Origin: Candidatus Schekmanbacteria bacterium
GTDB taxonomy: Bacteria > Schekmanbacteria > GWA2-38-11 > J061
Assembly (NCBI GenBank): GCA_003695725.1
Contig: RFHX01000343.1
Span: 1 to 6,294 of the forward strand
Direction: 5' to 3'
Length of the DNA: 6,294 nucleotides
Below the pieces are notes generated by a model. The model ran no database searches, had not been told where the DNA came from, and was given only the letters and a program-made list of their open reading frames with translations. Below, in pieces: positions 1 through 5,833 of this stretch; position 1 is the stretch's first letter; each line of letters begins with the position of its first letter. The position numbers and the translations under genes are program-made.

Positions 1-764
1 ATATCCTTAATCGAACATTTTTCAAAGTACTCCCCGCTAATTCCTTCGACCTCTTCAGATGTAGCTACATAAATACTGGTTTTTGCGCCTTCTTCTGGTG
101 TTGCCATAAATCGCTTCAGAATTTTGCTTACATAAGCCATATATCCTTTTTCAAATGTCCATATATTGGTAGCAACATGGCCGGGATGGACAGCATTCAC
201 TGTAACATTTGAGCCTTTTAAACGCTCTGCTAATTCTCTCGTAAATAATACAACTGCATATTTTGAAGCTGAATAAGCTTTAAATCCTTGAAATCCTTTC
301 TTCATATTTATATCGTCAATATTGATTTTACCCTGCATAAAGGCATTGGATGAAACATTAACAATGCGGGCAGAATGAGATTTCTTTAGTAGAGGCAAAA
401 GAAGATTTGTTAGAAGGAATGGACCAAAATAATTTATGCCCATCGTCAACTCAAATCCATCTGCTGTTTCTTTTCTCTCCATAGTAAATATCCCGGCATT
501 ATTAATCAGAACATCGAGGTGATCAAACTTTTTGGAAAAATCATCTGCAAAATGCCTAACAGAATCTAATCGCGATAGGTCAATCTCCATTATTTCGATA
601 TCATTGTTGCCAGTATCCCTTTTGATCTCTTCGCATACGGGCAATGCCTCTTCTTTGTTTATGCAAGCCATTATAATTCTTGCCCCTTTTCTGGCTATGC
701 CTTTCGTTGTCTCTCTGCCAATTCCTCCATCAGCCCCGGTAATTAAGACTATTTTATCTTTCAT
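1..764 (-). CDS. Short-chain dehydrogenase/reductase, retinol-dehydrogenase-like (3' end off the window)
   Basis: NAD(P)-dependent oxidoreductase of the classical SDR type, cytosolic, acting on an unknown alcohol or carbonyl substrate. It begins at ATG 764 and stays open for 254 codons to the left edge, so only the C-terminus is missing. Visible motifs: Rossmann glycine motif TGADGGIG (residues 9-16), acidic D62 after beta-3, LINNAG (86-91), structural N111, VSS (137-139) with the catalytic serine, and YSASK (164-168) giving catalytic Y164 and K168. HPGHVAT follows, as in the retinol dehydrogenase/WWOX-like subgroup. That subgroup usually has ACR after beta-2. Here it is ACI (33-35), so the usual NADP-contacting arginine is absent, although R17 follows the glycine motif; cofactor preference is unclear. 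GAGGGG at 771-776 lies 6 nt before the ATG and supports this start. The 16 nt between the upstream terminator T-tract and the ATG leave no room for a promoter. Family call is secure; substrate unknown. Confidence 0.93.
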   Translation of the reverse strand, partial: MKDKIVLITGADGGIGRETTKGIARKGARIIMACINKEEALPVCEEIKRDTGNNDIEIMEIDLSRLDSVRHFADDFSKKFDHLDVLINNAGIFTMERKETADGFELTMGINYFGPFLLTNLLLPLLKKSHSARIVNVSSNAFMQGKINIDDINMKKGFQGFKAYSASKYAVVLFTRELAERLKGSNVTVNAVHPGHVATNIWTFEKGYMAYVSKILKRFMATPEEGAKTSIYVATSEEVEGISGEYFEKCSIKD

Positions 765-780
765 AATAGACCCCTCTTGC

Positions 781-819
781 AAAAAAAAAGACAGCTCCAT
801 TTCATAGATGGAGCTGTCT
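781..819 (-). terminator. Intrinsic (Rho-independent) terminator of the five-gene operon
   Basis: On the minus strand a perfect 12-bp stem (arms 808-819 and 789-800, core GACAGCTCCAT/ATGGAGCTGTC) encloses a 7-nt loop (801-807). It is followed directly by a run of eight further T residues (781-788). It begins 21 nt after the stop codon at 841 and so closes the operon read from 3904 to 841. On the plus strand the stem has no T-tract, so it is one-directional. The dehydrogenase start codon lies only 16 nt beyond the T-run. Confidence 0.92.
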
Positions 820-840
820 AAAATTTCAATGGCTTGAAAA

Positions 841-1368
841 TCATTTTACCATTTTGAATGTCCAAACACACCCGGTTTCTTCCCATTCAATCTTAATAGG
901 GATACAACCCATTTCTGTGGTTGGATGGCGGGGATGTGTAAGATGCATCTTTTCAACTTCACATATTTCTCTGCCGTCAAAACCAAGATTTGCTTTCTTT
1001 ACTATTTCTCTTTGTTTTTTCAATCTAAGACAATTTTTAAATCGTACTGTAATTTCACCATTTTCAGGTTCTGAAACCTCATATTCACCGGGACCGTGCA
1101 TCATCTGATCATTATAAAGAACCCTCTTTATTGCCTCCTTTAACGACTTATTTGGAGCAAGCTTTCCTACAATACGAGCCATTGGGCCAATAAACCTTGG
1201 TGCCATATAGCGGTATGCTTCTACTGTATCATCAACCCATTCCTGCACAGTGCCAAGACGTTTATGAGTTTTATAACTAATTGCATGGTCCATTGTAAAA
1301 AAGTCATGGAGACGGTCCCACTTTTCTTCAATGGGCATCTCCTTTATATCTGGTTTTTTCATTTCCAT
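841..1368 (-). CDS. Uncharacterised protein with four conserved Cys, paralog of the upstream gene
   Basis: 175 aa, no signal peptide or membrane segment, function not recognised. The reading frame is open up to 1473, but I place the start at ATG 1368: AAGGAGA (1375-1381) sits 6 nt before it, and from there the protein aligns with its paralog (1427-1963). The longer frame would overlap that gene by 47 nt. The N-terminal half looks helical and contains HKRLGTVQEWV (35-45). The C-terminal half has C113 (KNCLRL), C136 (REICEVEKMHLTHP, with H142 and H145), H148, C155 (GCIP) and C167 (GCVW), all shared with the paralog. About half of all positions match by eye. The spacing of cysteines in a C-terminal beta-rich part faintly recalls V4R-type small-molecule-binding domains and the L-2-amino-thiazoline-4-carboxylic acid hydrolase family; this is a guess only. 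It is the last gene of the operon, 58 nt after its paralog and 21 nt before the terminator. Confidence 0.85.
   Translation of the reverse strand: MEMKKPDIKEMPIEEKWDRLHDFFTMDHAISYKTHKRLGTVQEWVDDTVEAYRYMAPRFIGPMARIVGKLAPNKSLKEAIKRVLYNDQMMHGPGEYEVSEPENGEITVRFKNCLRLKKQREIVKKANLGFDGREICEVEKMHLTHPRHPTTEMGCIPIKIEWEETGCVWTFKMVK
1235..1266. repeat. 32-bp exact direct repeat, copy 1 (inside the 175-aa paralog gene)
   Basis: These 32 bases are identical to 1818-1849 and are in the same frame, encoding HKRLGTVQEWV in both paralogs. The flanking bases differ at once on both sides. The block contains many synonymous sites that have not diverged, although the two genes differ substantially elsewhere. Confidence 0.9.
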
Positions 1369-1426
1369 AACAATTCTCCTTTCTTTAAATAGTAACCATT
1401 TAGTTAGTTTTAGAATTTTATCAAAT

Positions 1427-1963
1427 TCAAACTTTCTTATATACCCAGACGCATCCTCCTTCCTCCCATTCAATTCTTACGGGAATACATCCCATTCTAC
1501 AGGCAGGATGGTTTGGATGAGTCAAGTGCATCTTTTCGACTTCGCATATCTCACGCTCATCAAAGTCATATCCAAGTTGTTTTATCCATTTTTTATGCCT
1601 CTTTAAGCGAGCGCAGTTACGCCATCTAACAATTATCTGTCCATCTTTTGGTTCAGAGTATTCAAATTCCGAAACATCATGGTGCTGTTGGTCGAGTTTA
1701 AAAACAGCTTCGAAGGTTTTTTTAAGATATAGGTTAGGGGCAAGGTTGCTTATATTCTTAACAATAGGTCCTAAAAACCTCGGTACAGATTTATTATAAG
1801 CTTCAACGGTGTCGTTTACCCATTCCTGCACAGTGCCAAGACGTTTATGGGTATAGTAGCTTATCATATGGTCCATTTCAAAGAAATCACAGCATCGGTC
1901 ATACCTCTCTTCCAAGGACAACTCTTTTACATTTGCCTTATGAGTTTTTAACTCTTCAGCCAT
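1427..1963 (-). CDS. Uncharacterised protein with four conserved Cys, paralog of the downstream gene
   Basis: 178 aa, apparently cytosolic, family not recognised with confidence. ATG 1963 is supported by a strong GGAGG (1971-1975) with 7-nt spacing. Residues 16-30 match the paralog (EERYDRCCDFFEMD against EEKWDRLHDFFTMD). Next come HKRLGTVQEWV (39-49), a helical region, then C117 (RNCARL), C140 (REICEVEKMHLTHP, with H146 and H149), H152, C159 (GCIP) and C171 (GCVW). These four Cys and three His are kept in both copies, while C24, C25 and C155 are unique to this one. Shared Cys and His beside a ferredoxin suggest metal or cofactor binding or redox-active thiols, but no known CxxC-type motif is present. 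It lies 44 nt downstream of the ferredoxin gene and 58 nt upstream of its paralog. Tandem duplication of one ancestral gene is the simplest origin. Confidence 0.87.
   Translation of the reverse strand: MAEELKTHKANVKELSLEERYDRCCDFFEMDHMISYYTHKRLGTVQEWVNDTVEAYNKSVPRFLGPIVKNISNLAPNLYLKKTFEAVFKLDQQHHDVSEFEYSEPKDGQIIVRWRNCARLKRHKKWIKQLGYDFDEREICEVEKMHLTHPNHPACRMGCIPVRIEWEEGGCVWVYKKV
1818..1849. repeat. 32-bp exact direct repeat, copy 2 (inside the 178-aa paralog gene)
   Basis: Second copy of the block at 1235-1266, in the same orientation and codon frame, 583 bases away. See copy 1. Confidence 0.9.
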
Positions 1964-2007
1964 TATCCTGCCTCCTTTTATTTAATTAGAGAGGCATTTT
2001 TTCCAAA

Positions 2008-2217
2008 TCAAGTACTTTCAGCTGTGGCTGCCTCTTTCTTTGCTTTACTAGATTTTACAATTGCGGCATTTGGGCACACCTTTATACAAGCTCCGCACTC
2101 AACACAAGTTTCCTCATCGATTTTGTAAGTGTCCTCATACTCAATAATTGAATTTGTTGGACAGATATGCCAGCATGTTCCACAAATAATACAATCTTCT
2201 GTGATGACAAATGCCAT
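2008..2217 (-). CDS. 2[4Fe-4S] ferredoxin
   Basis: 69-aa soluble electron carrier with two cysteine clusters. The first is C9-I-I-C12-G-T-C15-W-H-I-C19-P and the second C38-V-E-C41-G-A-C44-I-K-V-C48-P, so all eight ligands are present. This is the classical bacterial (clostridial-type) arrangement, in which the first three Cys of each set and the fourth of the other bind one [4Fe-4S] cluster. Only 18 residues separate the two sets. The C-terminal 20 residues are a Lys/Ala/Glu/Ser/Thr-rich tail with no ligands. GAGGAG (2225-2230) precedes the ATG by 7 nt. It lies 21 nt after the second DUF169 gene and 44 nt before the Cys-protein pair, within the operon, so it probably passes electrons to or from one of these neighbours. 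The partner is not identifiable from sequence. Confidence 0.96.
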   Translation of the reverse strand: MAFVITEDCIICGTCWHICPTNSIIEYEDTYKIDEETCVECGACIKVCPNAAIVKSSKAKKEAATAEST

Positions 2218-2238
2218 TTTAAATCTCCTCTTTTATCA

Positions 2239-2925
2239 TTACATTGCAATTCCCGTTTGAATATTCTCTAAATTTTCAACGATTAAAGGAAGGATATCAT
2301 AGTGTATTGTGCAATAGACCTCTCCGGGATTGAGATTCATCAGACAGCGAGCCTGTTCATCTCCCATATTGAAAGTTATTGTTTTATTGTGAAAAACAAT
2401 TGGAAATGAATTTGTGCACCAAGCACTTCCTGAAACCCCCTGGACAAGCTCCCCTGTTTTCCATGTGTAAGCTTTTGTAAGACGCATAACTCTATATGCA
2501 TCGGTGACAATCATCACAATATCTGGATTTTCAACATCCTCGAGAGCGCCGATAACCTGATATTTATGATGAATAAAATGGTGGGGGATCTGCTGGTTAA
2601 CCCTTCTAAATACTTTCCGGGTTGAATATCCTTTTTTAAATCCTATTGTTGATGCCATTCCTGCATCAAATTCTTCTTTTGTTACTTTTCTATTGCCTAT
2701 ACCTGAATAGACTGCACCACCACACATTATATTTTTATTTGTGATGTAAAATGGTTTTCTTCCCTCTTCCCACATTTCAGCCACTATTGCGCAATGGAAG
2801 GATATATCATCACCATAAGGTTCAACATTGACAGGAAGCTCATCATAAAGTTTAAAAGCAATTATTCTCCTTTCATATCCTTCAAGCTCTTTAAGTTTTT
2901 CTGCTAATATTTTATTCTTTCCCAT
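2239..2925 (-). CDS. DUF169 family protein (COG2043-like)
   Basis: 228 aa, cytosolic, resembling the DUF169 family (Pfam PF02596), which has no established biochemical function. The domain fills nearly the whole chain: an N-terminal helix, KLYDELP (25-31), FHCAIV (43-48), an IMCGGAVYSG segment (67-76), VIGALEDVENPDIVMIV (124-140), SGSAWC (165-170), and a C-terminal strand-helix region that includes the MGDEQAR segment (187-193). It aligns over its length with the DUF169 part of the next-upstream gene. Three cysteines line up between the two: C45, C68 and C170 here with C42, C64 and C166 there. ATG 2925 is the only sensible start, as the next Met is at residue 51. The Shine-Dalgarno AGAGG (2929-2933) is unusually close, 3 nt from the ATG, so translation may depend partly on coupling to the upstream gene, which ends 28 nt away. 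Confidence 0.88.
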   Translation of the reverse strand: MGKNKILAEKLKELEGYERRIIAFKLYDELPVNVEPYGDDISFHCAIVAEMWEEGRKPFYITNKNIMCGGAVYSGIGNRKVTKEEFDAGMASTIGFKKGYSTRKVFRRVNQQIPHHFIHHKYQVIGALEDVENPDIVMIVTDAYRVMRLTKAYTWKTGELVQGVSGSAWCTNSFPIVFHNKTITFNMGDEQARCLMNLNPGEVYCTIHYDILPLIVENLENIQTGIAM

Positions 2926-2953
2926 TATCCTCTATAGCTTTATAGTGATTATA

Positions 2954-3904
2954 TTACCCAAGCATATCATCAATATTCAATCCCACAGATTCCATTTGCT
3001 CGGCAATTACATTACGCGTGATATTTGTGTATTTTTTTTCTTTAGCAAATTCCTCAACTTTTTCCACTGCAAATTCTCTGATGCCATCTGGAGCAGACAT
3101 AACTAAACTAATTGCCTCATCATCCCAAGGCATAGTTATCTTCAATCCTGATGTGGTTTTGTTACCATCTTTTGAAGGCTCTTCCTTTTTCTTCCAAAAT
3201 TTTGACCATTCAGGTTTTGTTGCCGCAAGATTTTCTCTTGTATCTATGCGTACATCGACTAAAAGCTTATGCAAGTTTTGAACATATTCAATTGGGATAA
3301 TCACAAAAAGCTCATCATTTTTAATCCTATTAAACATCCTACCGCCAAAATCTCCAAAGGTTATGACTACATTCTTTTCATGCCACGGCGAAGAAAAAAG
3401 CTCACCGCAAAGAGAAGTGCCAAATGAACCATATGGCTTAATTCCATCTTCAACAATACGGCATGCAGCTATATTGTTTGCATTGTGGGGATTTGCAACT
3501 ACTACAATCCAATCGACATCTACATTTTCAGGCACATCGTCGAGAGGCGCAGCACCAATTCCTTTAACCATCCCCGGCGGTAAATTGCGCATTCCTGCCT
3601 TTAAGCGAGCTGCACCCTCATATGAAAAAAAACTGCTTGTCTTTGAAAGATATTCACCATTGACAATATCCTTTTTCCCTTCTATTAAACCGCAATGATA
3701 GGCACCGACAAGACAATCATGATGTCTTTCATCAAAATAGACCCTCTTGCCTTCATCCATAGCTAAACGGATAATTGTACAGGGCTCACTTTCAATTGGC
3801 GAATATTCTTCTGGGATATTATTACGGAAAAGAGTTATCGCAACAGGTTTTCCTCTAACCTTGCCTTTTTCAATCAGTATAGTGGAGATTTCTTTTAAAT
3901 TCAT
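2954..3904 (-). CDS. DUF169 domain protein fused to a PCP_red-like C-terminal domain
   Basis: 316 aa from ATG 3904. Residues 4-221 are a DUF169 domain (PVAITLF at 20-26, HDCLVGAYHCG at 62-72, IGAAPLDD at 116-123, a GTSLCGELF segment at 162-170). Residues 222-256 are a charged linker. Residues 257-309 resemble PCP_red (PF08369), the small domain at the C-terminus of the BchB/ChlB subunit of dark-operative protochlorophyllide reductase and on other proteins: MPWDDEAISLVMSAPDGIRE, then a charged helix, then YTNITRNVIAEQM. No nitrogenase-like BchB core is present, so this is not a chlorophyll enzyme. Three Cys (C42, C64, C166) match the neighbouring DUF169 protein. The frame also allows a TTG start at 3925 (7 more residues). 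I prefer ATG because MNLKEIS aligns with typical DUF169 N-termini. Neither start has a clear Shine-Dalgarno site. First gene of the operon. Confidence 0.85.
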   Translation of the reverse strand: MNLKEISTILIEKGKVRGKPVAITLFRNNIPEEYSPIESEPCTIIRLAMDEGKRVYFDERHHDCLVGAYHCGLIEGKKDIVNGEYLSKTSSFFSYEGAARLKAGMRNLPPGMVKGIGAAPLDDVPENVDVDWIVVVANPHNANNIAACRIVEDGIKPYGSFGTSLCGELFSSPWHEKNVVITFGDFGGRMFNRIKNDELFVIIPIEYVQNLHKLLVDVRIDTRENLAATKPEWSKFWKKKEEPSKDGNKTTSGLKITMPWDDEAISLVMSAPDGIREFAVEKVEEFAKEKKYTNITRNVIAEQMESVGLNIDDMLG

Positions 3905-3939
3905 CTTTAAAATTTTTTTGAACAAAGACTTGTTTTATT

Positions 3940-3967
3940 CAATTAAATAAAATGTATTATTTGTCAA
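3940..3967 (-). promoter_or_regulatory. Possible sigma-70-type promoter for the five-gene operon
   Basis: On the minus strand a perfect TTGACA (3962-3967) is followed by an AT-rich stretch. The -10 is poor: TTTAAT (3942-3947) at 14-nt spacing or TAATTG (3940-3945) at 16 nt. It lies at the right place, about 35-60 nt before ATG 3904. The weak -10 keeps this tentative. Confidence 0.25.
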
Positions 3968-3975
3968 ACAATTTC

Positions 3976-3991
3976 CTTCAAAATCTTGAAG
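3976..3991. promoter_or_regulatory. Palindrome in the divergent intergenic region, possible operator
   Basis: CTTCAA-AATC-TTGAAG is a perfect 6-bp inverted repeat with a 4-nt centre. It lies between the divergent operon (start 3904, minus) and the propeller gene (start 4054, plus), close to both candidate -35 regions. It is too short and AT-rich to be a terminator. A palindrome this short can arise by chance in AT-rich DNA. The rest of the 149-nt gap holds only the candidate promoters and the plus-strand ribosome binding site. Confidence 0.25.
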
Positions 3992-3994
3992 AAC

Positions 3995-4023
3995 TTTTCA
4001 AATGATGTGTTAAAAGAAATAAT
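3995..4023 (+). promoter_or_regulatory. Possible sigma-70-type promoter for the beta-propeller gene
   Basis: TTTTCA (3995-4000) as -35, 17-nt spacer, AATAAT (4018-4023) as -10, matching the consensus at 4 of 6 and 5 of 6 positions. Transcription would begin near 4030, leaving a leader of about 25 nt that contains the GAGGAG ribosome binding site at 4038-4043. Chance matches are common in DNA this AT-rich. Confidence 0.3.
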
Positions 4024-4053
4024 AAACATAAAATAAAGAGGAGTGTAAAAGAA

Positions 4054-5823
4054 ATGAAACATTCAAAAGTAGTTTTAATTCTATTTATTTCAGTTTTTCT
4101 TATTATCCTTTTATCCCCTTGGAGCATTGCTGATGAAAAAAATACACAGAAAGAATCGTATTCAAAAATAGAAGCACTCGATGGCTCTTATTGGATTCAG
4201 GTCAACGAAGATGGTTTTGGCGATGAAAATAATGTGGCAGTTGTTGCAATGAAGGAATATCAAAACAATCTATATGCTTTGGTTCGAAATGACAAAGAAG
4301 GTGCGGAGGTTTGGCGTTTTGATGGAAAACATTGGGAACAAGTGCTATTCCCAAATAATGTGGAAAACGGAATCTATAACAACTATTTTATCAACTCTCA
4401 TATGGGGGCTATGGAAGTTTTCAAAGGAAAGCTTTATGTTGGATTTTCATCAGGAGTTCAGGGATATTATCTCAAGTCCTCCGGATGTGAAATATGGCGA
4501 TATGACGGCTCAAAATGGGAACCGGTAGTTTCCGATAAAAAAGATGTTGATGAAAAAGGCATAATCAGCGCTATTTCAGGATGTAAAGACAAAGACGGTG
4601 AAACAACGGCAATCTTTATTGATAGTTCAAAAAAATGGGAAAAGAACCGGTGGAAAGGAGGAGTTTTACAGATAACATCTGGCAGGGGAAGATTTAGAAG
4701 ATTTGATATTGTCTCAAATACAGAAAATACCTTAATAGTTCAGCAAAATGAAATTGGCGGCAATAGGGGAAAGGAATATACAGTATGTAAAGAAAAACAT
4801 TACATAAATCCATTCCCTCTGCATGAATATGATCTCCCGCCAGTTTCAGCAGGAGACAGTTATGAAATAGGAATGGGAAACGATGAAAACGGCTTTGGAG
4901 ATTACTTTAACAAAGCTATTTCAAGTATGGTTGTCTTTGAAGGCAAACTCTATGCAAGCACAGTGTTAAATTATGATTATGGCGGACAGGTATGGTATAC
5001 AATAGATGGAGAAAATTGGAAAATTACAAATCCTCCTCGAAGTTTAGGACTTTTTCATGATGACCCAAATTATCCCGATTCAAAAAAGCCGGTAACAAGA
5101 GGAATACCGAGTCTCGGCGTATGTGATATTGAAGGGGAACCTAATCTTTATGCCGGCACTCTCGGCTCAGATGGAAATCTTGGGGGATGTGCACGCTTTG
5201 CAAAACTTACAATTTCAGGCTGGGAACTAATTGTAGATTCAAGTATCGATGAAAATGATACAGGAACAAATGAAAATGGATTTGGTTCAGGTATGGAGTG
5301 CAATATGTTTAATGGCAATTTCAATGTCTGGAGCCAAGCTTGTTTTAAAAAGAAGCTGTTTGTCGGAATACAATCAATTGCAGGTGCAAGGGTTTTATAT
5401 ACCAAAACAGCAAGCCCCAAAGACGGAAGTTGGTTTTACAGTGTAGGAGGCAATGGGAAACTCCCTGCAGGATTTGACGGAAAGACCAACAAAGGCGCTT
5501 CAATGGTAATGAAAAAACCTGTTTTTGAAACCATCGCGGTTCAGCTTTTTCCATATGGCGATTATCTTTATGCAGGGCTCGTTCGTCTTTATATGCCGCT
5601 TATGGGTGCAGGCGCTGAAACTTTGACTGGCTCTCAGATATGGAAGACGAAAGATGGAATAAACTGGGTCGAAGTAACAAAGAACGGTTTTGGCGATAAA
5701 ACAATTCTTAACTTTCAATCATTTTGTGTATATAAAGATAATCTCTATGTCTCAGGAAGCAGAGCGGCAAACACTGTTGGAGGAGGACTTGGGGGAACAA
5801 AAATCTTTAAACTTCTAAAATAA
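4054..5823 (+). CDS. Secreted beta-propeller-like repeat protein with an inserted domain
   Basis: 589 aa. ATG 4054 follows GAGGAG (4038-4043) at 10-nt spacing. Residues 1-26 are a signal peptide (K2-K5, hydrophobic core 6-20, SIA before D27), so the protein is exported. I count seven repeats built on [FY]xxxLYxG...GxxVWRxDGxxWxxV, at about 62-97, 118-159, 289-325, 352-393, 426-463, 492-541 and 553-587. A GFG turn, usually NGFGD-like, recurs at about 53-57, 279-283, 408-411 and 544-548. The last repeat lacks its W-strand, and residues 44-50 (GSYWIQV) at the N-terminus could supply it, as in a closed propeller ring. About 175-275 are an insert between repeats 2 and 3 containing a GGVLQITSGRGRFRRF segment (202-217), LIVQQNEI and PVSAGDSYEI. 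This resembles a short beta-domain common in secreted and phage-structural proteins. There are no catalytic motifs, no LPxTG, no lipobox and no C-terminal anchor. Role unknown; binding or surface function is a guess. Confidence 0.87.
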   Translation: MKHSKVVLILFISVFLIILLSPWSIADEKNTQKESYSKIEALDGSYWIQVNEDGFGDENNVAVVAMKEYQNNLYALVRNDKEGAEVWRFDGKHWEQVLFPNNVENGIYNNYFINSHMGAMEVFKGKLYVGFSSGVQGYYLKSSGCEIWRYDGSKWEPVVSDKKDVDEKGIISAISGCKDKDGETTAIFIDSSKKWEKNRWKGGVLQITSGRGRFRRFDIVSNTENTLIVQQNEIGGNRGKEYTVCKEKHYINPFPLHEYDLPPVSAGDSYEIGMGNDENGFGDYFNKAISSMVVFEGKLYASTVLNYDYGGQVWYTIDGENWKITNPPRSLGLFHDDPNYPDSKKPVTRGIPSLGVCDIEGEPNLYAGTLGSDGNLGGCARFAKLTISGWELIVDSSIDENDTGTNENGFGSGMECNMFNGNFNVWSQACFKKKLFVGIQSIAGARVLYTKTASPKDGSWFYSVGGNGKLPAGFDGKTNKGASMVMKKPVFETIAVQLFPYGDYLYAGLVRLYMPLMGAGAETLTGSQIWKTKDGINWVEVTKNGFGDKTILNFQSFCVYKDNLYVSGSRAANTVGGGLGGTKIFKLLK

Positions 5824-5833
5824 AATAGCTCAT

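Noticed and set aside
1369-1473. N-terminal extension of the 175-aa protein up to the ATG at 1473 (35 extra residues)
   Set aside because: It would overlap the upstream gene by 47 nt, has no matching residues in the paralog, and the internal ATG at 1368 has a good ribosome binding site.
854-1606. Plus-strand open frames opposite the Cys-protein pair
   Set aside because: The minus-strand frames are conserved between paralogs and have good ribosome binding sites; the plus-strand frames are by-products.
2954-3904. Light-independent protochlorophyllide reductase subunit
   Set aside because: Only the small C-terminal domain resembles BchB/ChlB. The nitrogenase-like core is absent, and no other bacteriochlorophyll genes are in the window.
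3018-3950. Plus-strand open frames of 67-111 codons opposite the DUF169-PCP_red gene
   Set aside because: They lie antisense to a well-supported gene, show no domain features and lack ribosome binding sites.
5148-5718. Minus-strand open frames of 69-90 codons inside the propeller gene
   Set aside because: They are antisense shadows of a clear repeat protein with its own signal peptide and ribosome binding site.
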